DNA from: JBBDXA01 sp040902585
GTDB taxonomy: Bacteria; Planctomycetota; Phycisphaerae; Phycisphaerales; Phycisphaeraceae
Direction: 5' to 3'
DNA: 31,289 nt
NCBI GenBank assembly: GCA_040902585.1
Contig: JBBDXA010000118.1
Span: 1 to 31,289, forward strand
Numbering within the stretch: position 1 is the stretch's first letter; each line of letters begins with the position of its first letter. Shown here piece by piece: positions 15,457 to 24,501 of the stretch. The position numbers were made by a program, and so were the translations under genes. Below the pieces are notes generated by a model. The model saw only the letters and a program-made list of their open reading frames with translations. It ran no database searches and was not told the origin of the DNA.

Positions 15457-18213
15457 ATGGGACAAATCACCAGCGGCATCGGACTGATCAGCGGCATCAA
15501 CACCGCTCAGCTCATTGAGCAGTTGCTGGCGATCGAAGCGCGCCCCAAGGCGCTGGTACAGCGGCGCAGCGCGATACTCACCAGCCAGCAGGTCGCCTTT
15601 CAGGATGTCAACGCCAAGCTCCTCGCGCTCAAGGGCTCCGTCAGCGGCTTTCTCAGCGCGACCGGTTTTAAGGCGACGGCCGCGACGAGTTCTGACGACA
15701 AGATTCTCTCCGCCACCAGCAGCGCCTCGGCTGTGCCCGGCACCTACAACTTCACCGTCAGCCGACTCGTCTCTTCGCAGCAGACCATCACCAAAGGCTT
15801 CGCCGACAAAGATGCCACCGCCATCGCTCCCACCGGCGGCACGCTCACCTTCGAATTCGGCGATGCCCGGCTCGACAGCGACTCCAACCTGAGCAACTTC
15901 AACGGCGGAGCCGGCATCACCCGCGGCAAGATTCGCATCATCGATCGCAGCGGGGCGTCAGCGGTCATCGACCTGAGCCGGGCGACGAAGGCCAGCGATA
16001 TCCTCGATGCGATCAACAGCAGCGACGGCATCAACGTCACCGCCTCAGTCGATGGCGATGGTTTCGTTCTCACTGACAACACCGGCCTGACCACCACCAA
16101 CCTTTCCGTCAGTGATGTGAACAACTCCGGCACCGCCGCGACGCTGGGCTTGAACATCGCGGCTGTCGGCGACACGCTCACCGCCGCCGCGGTCAATACT
16201 GTTGGAAACGACACCAGCCTTGCCGCCTTGAACGACGGCAACGGTGTCAGGCGCAAGTCGGCGCAGCCTGATTTTCAGATCACCACGCGCGATGGCTCGG
16301 TCTTCGCCATCAGCGTCGGCTCGGCCGCCACCCTCGGACAACTTGCCGATGCCATCAATACCGCCACCGCCGGCGCGGTTACGCTCACCGGCAGCGGTGC
16401 CAGCGTGCAGCTTACTGACAACACCGCCGGCGGCACGACCTTTGAAGTCACCGCGCTGAGCAGCTCCAAGGCCGCGGAAGATCTGGGCATTCTCACCAGC
16501 GACGGCAACGGCGACGGCATCATCACCGGCTCGCGCGTGCAGGCCAACATCAACTCACGCCTCCTCAAGCACCTCAACGGCGGCACGGGTGTGGGACTGG
16601 GCACCATCAGCATCACCAACCGCAGCGGCGCGGCCACGGCAGTCGATCTTTCCACGGCGGTGAGCATCAATGATGTCGTGAGTCTGATCAACGCGGCCGG
16701 CGCAGGCGTGACCGCATCGCTGAATCAGGCGAAAAACGGGCTAAAACTCAGCGATACCACCGGCGCGATCGCATCGGACCTGATCATCAGCGATGTCTCG
16801 GGCACCGCAGCCGCCGACCTTGGCCTCGATGGTTCGTTCGCCAAGAGCAGCGTGGACTCGGGCAATCTTCAGTTTCAATATGTCAACGATGGCACCCGCC
16901 TTGCCTCGCTGCGCGGCGGGCTGGGCGTCGCGCAAGGCAAGTTCATCATTCGCGATTCCAACGGCGCGACCAGCACGGTTGATCTGACGCAAGGCAATGA
17001 AGTCACCATTGGCGACGTGCTGGCGGAAATCAACAGCCGCGGGCTGGCGATCAATGCACGTGTGAATGACAACGGCGACGGCATCCTGATCGAAGACCTC
17101 GGCGGCGGGGCGGTGCCGCTGAAGATCAGCGAGGAAGGCTCGACCACCGCACGCGACCTGGGCCTGCTCGGTGAAGCGACCAACCCCGGTGACCACATCA
17201 ACGGCTCCTTCGAGAAGACCGTGGCCATCGAAGCGACCGACACGCTTCAGCAGATCAACGACAAGATCAACGCGGCCGGGCTGAATGTGACGGCGTCGAT
17301 CATCAACGACGGCTCACCCGCCAATCCCTTCCGCCTCAGTCTGGCCGCCAAGACCGCGGGCAAAGGCGGCGCGTTTGTCTTCGATGACGGCGGCACCGGC
17401 CTGGGCGCGGTCAACTTCTCCGAGGCCCGTAACGCCCTCGTCTTCTTCGGCTCCGAAAACCCGGCGCAGGCCATCGCCATCGCCAGCGCGACCAACACGA
17501 TTTCCTCCGTCGTGCCCGGCGTCACCATCGGTCTGAAAAACCCCAGCACCACACCTGTGACACTCTCGGTCACCCGCGATGACAAAGCCGTAGTCGATTC
17601 GGTGAAGAAGTTCGTCGAGGGCTTCAACGCCGTCGTGACCACCATCAAGAAGTACGACAACTTCAACAAGGAAACCGAAGAACGCGGCCTGCTGCTGGGC
17701 GATTCGTCGCTCTCGCGCATCCAGTCTTCGCTTTATCGCCTGCTCAACAACCGCAACACCGACCTGACCGGCCAGTTCAATTCCCTGGCGCAGGTCGGCA
17801 TCAAGGTCGGCAGCGGGGCGGTACTCCAGTTCGACGAAGCCAAGTTCAGGGCGGCGCTGGAAACGGATCCGGCTGCGGTACAGGCAATGTTCACCTTCAA
17901 GGAAACGGAGCTCAATGCCAAGGGCGAAACGGTCACCAAGGCCGCGGGCATCGGCGTGCGCATCGATGAACTGCTGGGCACGCTGACCGACTCCGTCGTG
18001 CAGAGCAAGCTCGATCAACTCGGCGACCAGATTACTCTGAACACGAAGCGGATCGCGAACCTGGACAAAGCCCTCGAAGCCAAGCGCGGCCGCCTGGAAG
18101 CCCAGTTCGTGGCCATGGAAAAAGCGCTCGCTTTGCTTCAGGACCAGAGCAGCTCGCTGACGGCCCTGTCGAACCTCGCCTCGCAGGCGTCGGTCTTCCG
18201 CAGCAATCGCTGA
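15457..18213 (+). CDS. fliD: Flagellar filament cap / hook-associated protein 2
   Basis: A 918-residue secreted protein that caps the flagellar filament and assists flagellin polymerisation. The N-terminal FliD domain (GQITSGIGLISGINTAQLIE) and the C-terminal FliD domain (about residues 670-900, ending in a coiled coil) are clear. The centre carries about five repeated modules of the flagellin-hook IN type, for example LNGGTGVGLGTISITNRSGA and LRGGLGVAQGKFIIRDSNGA, each followed by an I-N-D/A-x-I-N-S/A helix. This makes the protein about twice the length of enterobacterial FliD. A heptamer array touches the ATG and another starts at the stop codon. fliS follows 117 bases downstream. Confidence 0.93.
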   Translation: MGQITSGIGLISGINTAQLIEQLLAIEARPKALVQRRSAILTSQQVAFQDVNAKLLALKGSVSGFLSATGFKATAATSSDDKILSATSSASAVPGTYNFTVSRLVSSQQTITKGFADKDATAIAPTGGTLTFEFGDARLDSDSNLSNFNGGAGITRGKIRIIDRSGASAVIDLSRATKASDILDAINSSDGINVTASVDGDGFVLTDNTGLTTTNLSVSDVNNSGTAATLGLNIAAVGDTLTAAAVNTVGNDTSLAALNDGNGVRRKSAQPDFQITTRDGSVFAISVGSAATLGQLADAINTATAGAVTLTGSGASVQLTDNTAGGTTFEVTALSSSKAAEDLGILTSDGNGDGIITGSRVQANINSRLLKHLNGGTGVGLGTISITNRSGAATAVDLSTAVSINDVVSLINAAGAGVTASLNQAKNGLKLSDTTGAIASDLIISDVSGTAAADLGLDGSFAKSSVDSGNLQFQYVNDGTRLASLRGGLGVAQGKFIIRDSNGATSTVDLTQGNEVTIGDVLAEINSRGLAINARVNDNGDGILIEDLGGGAVPLKISEEGSTTARDLGLLGEATNPGDHINGSFEKTVAIEATDTLQQINDKINAAGLNVTASIINDGSPANPFRLSLAAKTAGKGGAFVFDDGGTGLGAVNFSEARNALVFFGSENPAQAIAIASATNTISSVVPGVTIGLKNPSTTPVTLSVTRDDKAVVDSVKKFVEGFNAVVTTIKKYDNFNKETEERGLLLGDSSLSRIQSSLYRLLNNRNTDLTGQFNSLAQVGIKVGSGAVLQFDEAKFRAALETDPAAVQAMFTFKETELNAKGETVTKAAGIGVRIDELLGTLTDSVVQSKLDQLGDQITLNTKRIANLDKALEAKRGRLEAQFVAMEKALALLQDQSSSLTALSNLASQASVFRSNR

Positions 18214-18250
18214 CACCCGACCCCTGACCCCCTGACACCTGACTCCTGAT
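18213..18250. repeat. Heptamer array at the fliD stop codon
   Basis: CCTGAC/TGACTCC-type units with period 7, and one extra base near the middle, begin right at the fliD TGA and fill the start of the fliD-fliS gap. The unit sequence is related to the arrays at 23503-23565 and 3110-3178. Confidence 0.6.
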
Positions 18251-18251
18251 C

Positions 18252-18280
18252 TAAGGTCACCCCGTCGATCTGACCGATAC
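18252..18280 (+). promoter_or_regulatory. Weak sigma-28-like motif upstream of fliS
   Basis: TAAGGTCA (18252) and ACCGATAC (18273) resemble the sigma-28 elements TAAAGTTT and GCCGATAA (5/8 and 6/8). The spacer is 13 instead of 11 bases, so this may be chance. Confidence 0.2.
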
Positions 18281-18330
18281 AACCGTTGTCACCCGCACTT
18301 CGCGCCGGTGACGGAGGGACTTGTGTTTCG

Positions 18331-18774
18331 ATGCAGCAGGGTGCTCCCAATCCTTACCTGAAGACCAAGATCCTCACGGCCAGCCCGCAGGAGCTGCGGC
18401 TGATGCTGTACGACGGCGCGATCAAGTTCTGCCGGCAGGCGTGCGACGCCATCGCTCAGCACCAGTACGAAACGAGCTACAACGGCCTGATGCGGGCCCA
18501 GAAGATCGTGCTCGAACTCTCCACCAGCCTGGATCACAACGTCGAGCCCGACCTGTGCGGCAAGCTGGCCGCGCTGTACACCTACATCTACCGCCTGCTG
18601 GTCGATGCCAATCTCAACCGCACCGCTGAGAAGGTCGAAGAGGCGATCAAGCTGCTTGAGTATGAAAAGCAGACCTGGCAGATGCTGATGAAGCGCATCG
18701 CTGAAAAGGGAGAAGCCCCGGCGAACACCGGCGCCCAGCAGACCGCGATGAGCAGCCTGTCCACCAACGCATGA
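18331..18774 (+). CDS. fliS: Flagellar export chaperone FliS
   Basis: A 147-residue helical protein that binds flagellin C-termini in the cytoplasm and prevents premature polymerisation. Family features are NPYLKTKILTASPQELRLML, then LYDGAIKFCRQA, and the central ALYTYIYRLLVDANLNR segment before the last helix. ATG 18331 is chosen; GGAGGG at 18313-18318 lies 12 bases upstream, a little far. Position behind fliD is the usual flagellar arrangement. A hairpin terminator candidate lies about 60 bases after the stop. Confidence 0.95.
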   Translation: MQQGAPNPYLKTKILTASPQELRLMLYDGAIKFCRQACDAIAQHQYETSYNGLMRAQKIVLELSTSLDHNVEPDLCGKLAALYTYIYRLLVDANLNRTAEKVEEAIKLLEYEKQTWQMLMKRIAEKGEAPANTGAQQTAMSSLSTNA

Positions 18775-18832
18775 ACGACGCCGCCGGTAGCCGCTCGAGG
18801 GTTCGCGCAGCCGTATGCCTCACCACAAATCA

Positions 18833-18862
18833 AACAACCCCCGGCTTCCGCCAGGGGCTGTT
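18833..18862. terminator. Bidirectional terminator candidate between fliS and the ferritin-like gene
   Basis: AACAACCCC pairs with GGGGCTGTT around a 12-base loop, with one A-C mismatch. T-rich TTGTTGTTGT follows on the plus strand and an A-containing flank precedes it. It separates two convergent genes. It lacks a pure T-run, so efficiency is uncertain. Confidence 0.55.
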
Positions 18863-18904
18863 GTTGTTGTCACTGCATTGAATGTGTGATTGCGCGAACT
18901 CGAC

Positions 18905-19357
18905 TCACCCCGCGGCCTTCGCCGACGCCTTCGCGCCGGCGACCTTGACCTTCTTCAGAATCTTTTCCAGTTCCTCCACGTCATCGGTCTCGTCGAGAAT
19001 CTGGTCTTCCAGCAGCGTGCTGTACGCGTAGTTGCCCTCGGCCAGCTCGCGGGCTTCGGTGTACACCTGCACCGCCCGGCGTTCCACGGCCAAGCTGTTC
19101 TCCAACATCTGCGTGAGGTCGTTGGTCTGCTTGACCGCGGCAGGCTCGACGCTGGGCACGCCGCCGAGGGCGACGACGCGAGCGCCGAACTTGCGGGCGT
19201 GATCGAGGGATTCCTTCATGGCGTCCTCGAAGAATTCGTGCCACACCTGCCGCTCAGGGCCGAGCAACACCTGCGAGTATTGGTTGTACTGAAGCAGGGC
19301 CCCCAGTTCGAGGCTGACCGCTTCGTTGAGTTTGCTGATGAGTTTGGCTTTATCCAT
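18905..19357 (-). CDS. Ferritin-like / bacterioferritin-type protein
   Basis: A 150-residue four-helix protein of the ferritin-like superfamily, probably involved in iron storage or oxidative protection. Recognisable parts are the first helix with a Glu (AVSLELGALLQYNQYSQVL), the second helix ESLDHARKFGARVVALGGVP, the third helix ENSLAVERRAVQVYTEA and the fourth helix LLEDQILDETDDVEELEKIL. In classical bacterioferritin the fourth helix carries ExxH; here the corresponding position appears to be Asp, so the di-iron site may be altered. ATG 19357 has AAAGGA six bases upstream. The C-terminal tail is Lys/Ala-rich. Convergent with fliS. Confidence 0.75.
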   Translation of the reverse strand: MDKAKLISKLNEAVSLELGALLQYNQYSQVLLGPERQVWHEFFEDAMKESLDHARKFGARVVALGGVPSVEPAAVKQTNDLTQMLENSLAVERRAVQVYTEARELAEGNYAYSTLLEDQILDETDDVEELEKILKKVKVAGAKASAKAAG

Positions 19358-19453
19358 TTGAAATCCTTTCGTGGCGAAGAGGCGAACCAGCCGCACCCGG
19401 TGCGACATTCAAGCATACTTTAGGCACGCCACCGGCTTGATGCAATGGTCATT

Positions 19454-19560
19454 GGAGCACCATCCCGAAAGCGTGGTGCTATGGGCGCACGGGCTTCATT
19501 GATCGCGTTGGCATCAGGAGTTCGTTGAGCCACAGCACCACCCTTTCGGGATGGTGCTCC
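19454..19560. repeat. Inverted pair of 27-bp palindromic repeats
   Basis: Arms 19454-19480 and 19534-19560 are reverse complements with one mismatch, 53 bases apart. Each arm is itself an imperfect palindrome of the form AGCACCACCC-n-GGGATGGTGCT. A third copy with two differences is at 12572-12598. The pair sits behind the glycoside hydrolase gene and may help end transcription. Confidence 0.8.
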
Positions 19561-19565
19561 CGCAG

Positions 19566-22037
19566 TCACTCCTCAACCGTAAACTCAATCTTCAAACTGC
19601 CTGATCCGCCCGTGCCGGTGAGCAAATGCTTTCCCTTCCCCGGCGTCCATGCGTTGTACTTGCCCTGCGTGTCGCCCGTCAGCGAAAAGGGCGCGGCGCC
19701 TTCGGTGCGGAAGTTTTCCTTGTCATTCAAACCGAAGCGCACACTCTTCACATCGCCTTCGACATTGGCGCGGATGCTCAGGTTGCGCGTGGGCAGTTTG
19801 CCCAGCTTGATCACCGCGTTGTCGGCGAGCGGATCGAAGCCTTCGATGGGCTTGCCGGTGTCGGCGTTGATGAGGGTGAAGCTGACGACTTTGCCGGTGC
19901 CTTCACCGCGAATGGGGACGACGGGAAGAGTGGAACTTGTCGATACCTTGTAATGCGCTGCGACAGCCATGGATGCCGCCAGCAGTGTGCGGCCTTCAAC
20001 AATCACCACCGCGTTAGCATCGTCACTGCTAAAGGATTTGCGGTTGTCGTTTGGAACCAAGGACAGTATGCGATCGCCCTGTTCATGCCAGCCGTCAAAA
20101 TATTCGTGCGGCTTGCCCGCGTAGGCATGGATTGGCACCGCCGCCCCGCCAGGATACTTCCCGCTGCCATGACCGTTGTGAACGATCAACGAGACGCGCT
20201 GGGGCGATTCACCGTGACCGATGAGCGTGACCCAATCCTTGTCTGCATCCGCGGGCGGTTTACCGATCGACACCATGCCGGGGCCTTTGATCTCGCGCAC
20301 GGTGCCAGCGACCAGGTTGCCGCCTTCGCGCGGGTTGTACCACAGCACGTTGAACTTGAAATCCATCTTCCCGAGGTTCAGGTCCGTGGTGCCGCCCTTG
20401 GGCAGGTAGATCACGTAGGCATCGCCCGGCTGGGCGAAGCAGTAGCCGTCCTTCGCGCTGATGAGTTCATCGGCGTGGCGCATGTTCGTGAAGGGCACGT
20501 GCTTCTCGAAAAACTCCCGCGCGATGCGCGTCTGCTTCCACAGGTTCTCGCGCGAACGAAAGTCTTCCAGGTTCAGATCGTTGTGGGCGTACTTGTAGCC
20601 GAAGTACCACTCGACGCCGGCGCTGCCCGCCATCAGCGCGCCCCAAAGATGCTTCGAGCGCACCTCGAAGTGATCGGGATCATCCTTGTCCGGTTTCACG
20701 CCGGTGTCGGCTGGGCCGATCTCGTCGAGATGCACCACCCAGGGCCGACCCGCCTGCGCGGAGCGGTTCACCCATCGCTTCACCTGTTCGTGCGTCGCAT
20801 TGGTCTGGAGCGACGGGCCTTCAAAAGTCTTGTGGCCCAGCAGCGGTTCGTACACTTCGTCGTACTTGCCGGGGAAGGTGTGACACACGACCGGGTGATC
20901 GTACGCATCGAGGCCGTGTAGAAAATCGCAGAAAGCCTTGCGCTGATCGTGGGTGTTGGTGTTCTCCTCGCCGAGGTTCCAGACCACTGCGGGGTGATGA
21001 GCGAAGCGGGCGATGAGCTCGCGGTAGTAGAGCTTGCGTTCGAGGCCGAGATCGCCCTTGTCCAGGAGCTGATCGTTTTCCTGTTCCTGCGTGATGATGT
21101 GCAGTTGGATGCCGCGCGCGGTCGCGTGGCTGAAGACGAGTTCCCATTGGTCGAGCTTGGAGCAGTCGAAGCGATCGCGCCGATCATGCTTCGTCCAGGG
21201 CCAGGCATCGCGGCCGTCACCTTCGACGTTCATGGTGAGAAAGTAGATGCTGTTGACGCCCTGCGAGCTGAGGTAATTCAGGCCGCCGATCAGGCCCTTG
21301 CCTTTGCCGCGCTGCCAGGTGGGGTCACCTTGCTTCCAGTCGCGCAGGTGCGGCTCGTAGCGGTGCAGATCATCCGTGGTGTTGGGCCCCTTGGAATGGT
21401 TCGCCTTCGGGTGACGATAGGTGCCGTCGAAGTCGGCGTAACCGAGGAGATTCTCCGGGCTGTCGGTGCCGCCCTTGATGAAGAATTCCTTGGAGCCGGC
21501 GAACTGAAGATAATGTTTGCCGACGTAACGCAGCGCGCCCTTGCCGCGGAAGTCGGGACCGGTCTTGTCGCTCTTGCCGATGGTCAGCGCGCCCTTTTCG
21601 CCGTTGAAAGAAACCGCTTCACCGGCGAGGCGTTCGCTGTCCACTGCAATGTCCTTGCCTGTGCGGAAGGAAACGACATAGTCCCAGCGACCCTCGGCAG
21701 GCGGCGCGAAGTGGACGCGCCACTTGTTGCCCTTATCCGCGCCGGTCTCGCCGGCGTTGCCGTCGGCGGCGTAGAAGCCGGGCACTTCGATGGAGAGTTT
21801 GGCTGCGTCATTCGTGAAGGACACGCTGAGGCGATAGTCGCGGAAGGGATTGGTCGCGGCGTCCTCGCTGGTGTCAGGTCCGGTGAAGGTGAGCGAGACG
21901 CGGTGCCATTGTTTGAGTTCGCCGGAGAGGGTGGCGTCGGCGTGTGCATGCGAAGGCGCAAGCGATGCGAAGAGGATCGCCGGGAGGATGAAACAGAAGG
22001 GTCGTGCGGGTCGCGTGGAAGGACGAGTCCGAGTCAT
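19566..22037 (-). CDS. Secreted DUF5060 glycoside hydrolase with collagen-binding-like domain
   Basis: An 823-residue exported protein with an N-terminal signal peptide (FCFILPAILFASLAPSHAHA). Residues about 37-150 match DUF5060, a beta-sandwich preceding family catalytic barrels (LKQWHRVSLTFTGPDTSED). The barrel (about 165-560) resembles the DUF4038/apiosidase-like clan. WNLGEENTN with E357/E358 and HLDEIGPAD with E439 are candidate acid/base and nucleophile. A domain with GYCFAQPGDAYVIYLPKGG and WYNPREGG matches the putative collagen-binding domain often found behind such barrels. The C-terminal 150 residues form another beta domain. ATG 22037 has a strong AGGAGG five bases upstream. Likely carbohydrate degradation in the periplasm or outside; substrate unknown. 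Confidence 0.8.
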   Translation of the reverse strand: MTRTRPSTRPARPFCFILPAILFASLAPSHAHADATLSGELKQWHRVSLTFTGPDTSEDAATNPFRDYRLSVSFTNDAAKLSIEVPGFYAADGNAGETGADKGNKWRVHFAPPAEGRWDYVVSFRTGKDIAVDSERLAGEAVSFNGEKGALTIGKSDKTGPDFRGKGALRYVGKHYLQFAGSKEFFIKGGTDSPENLLGYADFDGTYRHPKANHSKGPNTTDDLHRYEPHLRDWKQGDPTWQRGKGKGLIGGLNYLSSQGVNSIYFLTMNVEGDGRDAWPWTKHDRRDRFDCSKLDQWELVFSHATARGIQLHIITQEQENDQLLDKGDLGLERKLYYRELIARFAHHPAVVWNLGEENTNTHDQRKAFCDFLHGLDAYDHPVVCHTFPGKYDEVYEPLLGHKTFEGPSLQTNATHEQVKRWVNRSAQAGRPWVVHLDEIGPADTGVKPDKDDPDHFEVRSKHLWGALMAGSAGVEWYFGYKYAHNDLNLEDFRSRENLWKQTRIAREFFEKHVPFTNMRHADELISAKDGYCFAQPGDAYVIYLPKGGTTDLNLGKMDFKFNVLWYNPREGGNLVAGTVREIKGPGMVSIGKPPADADKDWVTLIGHGESPQRVSLIVHNGHGSGKYPGGAAVPIHAYAGKPHEYFDGWHEQGDRILSLVPNDNRKSFSSDDANAVVIVEGRTLLAASMAVAAHYKVSTSSTLPVVPIRGEGTGKVVSFTLINADTGKPIEGFDPLADNAVIKLGKLPTRNLSIRANVEGDVKSVRFGLNDKENFRTEGAAPFSLTGDTQGKYNAWTPGKGKHLLTGTGGSGSLKIEFTVEE

Positions 22038-22133
22038 GGATTCCTCCTGCGATGAATCGAGTTTGGTTGTGTCGCCGGACGGGCGGGCGGGCCTCGCGGA
22101 CTCGGCCGCGCCGCTAACCGGGATGCCACGGCA

Positions 22134-22574
22134 TCACTTCACGGGGACTTTGGGGGCAGACTTCTTCCTGCCGGGTAGGAAGCGGTCGATGGACAGCGTG
22201 CCGGGGCCGGTGATGACGAGCATGATGGCGAGGGTGGCGAAGACGATGTTTTTGTCGAACGTGCCGCCCGCACCGCTGACGCCCATGGCGAGCATGAAAC
22301 TGACGAGGAGGGCGGCAACGAGGAGGGCGGCGATGCGCCCGAAGAGACCGACGGCCAGGGCCGCGCCGGCGATCATTTCCAGGAAGGGCACCGCGTAGCC
22401 GTAGGGCGTGGCGATGAACTGCGGGAGCCAGTCGGGGACATTAGGCTTGTAGGTCTTCTCGAAGAACGTGCCGACGCCGACGTTGAACACCTTCTCGTAG
22501 CCCGCGAAGAAAAAGTACAGCCCCAGCGCGAGGCGGTTGATGAGCAGCACGAAGTTGATGCGAAGCGGATTCAT
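22134..22574 (-). CDS. DoxX family membrane protein
   Basis: A 146-residue inner-membrane protein with four predicted helices. The first helix with GLYFFFAGYEKV, and PYGYAVPFLEMIAGAALAVGL in the middle, match the DoxX/DoxD superfamily. Roles vary and include redox-linked functions; none is assignable here. ATG 22574 begins just before the first helix and has GGAG about five bases upstream; an upstream in-frame start at 22631 would overlap proC. It follows proC by 40 bases and is probably in the same transcript. The C-terminus is basic (PGRKKSAPK). Confidence 0.85.
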   Translation of the reverse strand: MNPLRINFVLLINRLALGLYFFFAGYEKVFNVGVGTFFEKTYKPNVPDWLPQFIATPYGYAVPFLEMIAGAALAVGLFGRIAALLVAALLVSFMLAMGVSGAGGTFDKNIVFATLAIMLVITGPGTLSIDRFLPGRKKSAPKVPVK

Positions 22575-22614
22575 GGGAACTCCGGAACGGGAAATCGTCA
22601 GAACATGATAGCGG

Positions 22615-23427
22615 TCACTGCCCCAGTTCAAGGCTCCTGCGCTGGGCGGCTTTCATGGCGTCATCAATGGTCTGCATCATCTGCTGGCTGTCCATGTGAC
22701 GGATGGCTGCTTCGGTCGTGCCCCCGGGGCTGGTGACTTTGCGGCGAAGCTCGGCCGGCGTGTCGGTCGAAGCGAGCAGCATGGCGGCGGCACCGGCGAT
22801 GGTCTGCGATACGAGCAGCCTTGCGTGTTCGCCCAGGCCCAGTTCGGCGGCGGTCTTCTCCATGGCTTCGGCGAGGTAGAACACGTAAGCCGGCCCGCTG
22901 CCGGAGACCGCGGTGATGGCGTCGATGAGCCGTTCCTCAACGCGCACCGCCTTGCCGCCCGCGCTGAACAGCTTCATCGCCAGGTCATCATCGCCGGGAT
23001 TGCATGAGGGCCCGACCGCGATGCCCGCCATGCCTTGCGACACCATGACGGGCGTGTTGGGCATGATGCGCACGATGCGCATCGCCTTGCCGCCGGCTGC
23101 TGTGATCACCTCATTGATCTTCTCCACGCGAAGGCCTGCCATGATGGAAAGCAGCACGTGATCCGTCGTGGCGTGAGCGGCCAGATCGGCGACGACCTTA
23201 TGAAACATCTGCGGCTTGACGGCAAGCATGATCTGCTTCGAGCTTCGAATCACGTCCGCGTTGGACTGCGTGAAGGTGATGCCGAGCTTTTCGAAGATGG
23301 GTTGTCGTGCGGGTGAAGGGTCGGCGGCGATCATCTGCGACGGCGCGAGCACGCCTTTGTCGATCGCGGCTTTCGCGATCGCTTCCGCCATGTTGCCTGC
23401 GCCGAGGAAGCCGAGTTCGTGTTGCAT
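22615..23427 (-). CDS. proC: Pyrroline-5-carboxylate reductase
   Basis: A 270-residue NAD(P)H-dependent enzyme making the last step of proline biosynthesis. The N-terminal Rossmann motif is GFLGAGNMAEAIAKAAIDKG; the family signature with ITAVSGSGPAYVFYLAEAM and SPGGTTEAAI is intact. Length is normal for the family. ATG 23427 starts directly before the Rossmann strand; GTG 23451 in the same frame is a weaker alternative. Upstream lies a perfect 9-bp hairpin and then the end of the tyrA-type gene, so the two amino-acid genes may be co-transcribed. Confidence 0.93.
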   Translation of the reverse strand: MQHELGFLGAGNMAEAIAKAAIDKGVLAPSQMIAADPSPARQPIFEKLGITFTQSNADVIRSSKQIMLAVKPQMFHKVVADLAAHATTDHVLLSIMAGLRVEKINEVITAAGGKAMRIVRIMPNTPVMVSQGMAGIAVGPSCNPGDDDLAMKLFSAGGKAVRVEERLIDAITAVSGSGPAYVFYLAEAMEKTAAELGLGEHARLLVSQTIAGAAAMLLASTDTPAELRRKVTSPGGTTEAAIRHMDSQQMMQTIDDAMKAAQRRSLELGQ

Positions 23428-23450
23428 GGTGATCTCTGCCGTCGAAGGCA

Positions 23451-23472
23451 CCCACCCACTGCTGTGGGTGGG
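23451..23472. repeat. Perfect short hairpin upstream of proC
   Basis: CCCACCCAC-TGCT-GTGGGTGGG forms a perfect 9-bp stem with a 4-base loop. There is no T-run on the minus strand, so it is not a classical terminator. It could be a transcript-stabilising or attenuating element or a dispersed repeat. Confidence 0.7.
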
Positions 23473-23502
23473 CTTTGGTGGGTGATGTTCAGATCAATCG
23501 AT

Positions 23503-23565
23503 GATTCCTGATGCCTGTCCCCTGACTCCTGACTCCTGACTCCTGTCCCCCGTCCCCCGCCCCCT
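23503..23565. repeat. Nine-unit heptamer array between tyrA and proC
   Basis: Nine units in perfect 7-nt register: GATTCCT, GATGCCT, GTCCCCT, three GACTCCT, two GTCCCCC and GCCCCCT. The last base is the first base of the tyrA stop codon (read on the minus strand), so the array fills the space right up to the gene. Confidence 0.85.
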
Positions 23566-24470
23566 CACTCGCCCCACGTTGCCTTCAGCCAGGTGTCGCG
23601 GGCGTGCTTCGCTTCCTCAAGGAGTTGGGTCAGGGCGGACTCGTCGCCGCCGTCGATGACTTTGCGGAACTTCGCCAGCTCCGCGGTGAATTGATCGATG
23701 GACTCGAGCATGGCCGAGCGGTTGCTGGTGAAGATATCCGTCCATACGCGCGGGTCGCCGCTGGCGATGCGGGTGGTGTCCTTGAAGCCGGTCGCGGCAA
23801 TGCTGATGGCGGTCAGCTCATCGGCGAGTTTCACCAGCAGCACGGCTGCGGCATGCGGCAGATGACTGATCGCCGCCACCAGCCGATCGTGATCCTCCGG
23901 CGTTTTCACCGTGAGCTTCATGCCCAGCGTGAGCCAGAAGTCGTTGACGATGCCAATCGCTTCGTGCTCGCACTCGGTGCCTTGCGGTGTGAGGATGCAG
24001 AGCCGACCTTTGAAGAGATCCCCTTTCGCATGTTGAGGGCCGTGCAGTTCGCTGCCGGCCATGGGGTGGGCGCCGACGAAGCGCGTCGGGTCAGGCAGCA
24101 GGCGTTTGGCATCGGCGCAGACCTGGGCCTTGGTCGAACCTGCATCCGTAATGAAGAGATTGTCGTGATCCACCTCCGCGATCGCTTCGAAGAGCGAGGC
24201 GAACGTACTCAGCGGCGTGCAGAGGACGATGAGGTGATCCAGCTCGTGCTCCTTCTGCATCGCCACGGCCTCGGCGATATCGCCTGCGATGGCGTCGATG
24301 CAGCCGCGGCTTTTGGCCACTTCCAGCACTTCCCGCCGCCGGCCGACGCCCACGATCCGCCCTTCATAGCCCGCGGCGCGCAGCGCCAGCCCGACGCTGC
24401 CTCCCAACAGGCCCACGCCCGCAATGGTCACCTGTGCGACCGAAACCAGCGGTTTGGAAACGACGGACAT
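23565..24470 (-). CDS. tyrA: Prephenate dehydrogenase (TyrA type)
   Basis: A 301-residue enzyme of tyrosine biosynthesis that oxidatively decarboxylates prephenate (or arogenate). Seen features are the nucleotide-binding motif IAGVGLLGGSVGLALRAAG, the active-site stretch FVGAHPMAGSELHG, and ATGFKDTTRIASGDPRVWTD in the helical dimer domain. There is no ACT or chorismate-mutase fusion. ATG 24470 is chosen because residues before it come from the heptamer array and do not fit the fold. No clear Shine-Dalgarno site precedes it; TATGTT about eight bases upstream could be a -10 box giving a very short leader. It is divergent from accA across 78 bases that are mostly repeat. Confidence 0.9.
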   Translation of the reverse strand: MSVVSKPLVSVAQVTIAGVGLLGGSVGLALRAAGYEGRIVGVGRRREVLEVAKSRGCIDAIAGDIAEAVAMQKEHELDHLIVLCTPLSTFASLFEAIAEVDHDNLFITDAGSTKAQVCADAKRLLPDPTRFVGAHPMAGSELHGPQHAKGDLFKGRLCILTPQGTECEHEAIGIVNDFWLTLGMKLTVKTPEDHDRLVAAISHLPHAAAVLLVKLADELTAISIAATGFKDTTRIASGDPRVWTDIFTSNRSAMLESIDQFTAELAKFRKVIDGGDESALTQLLEEAKHARDTWLKATWGE

Positions 24471-24501
24471 AGGGGTGTAACATATCACGAATCGGTTGCG
24501 G

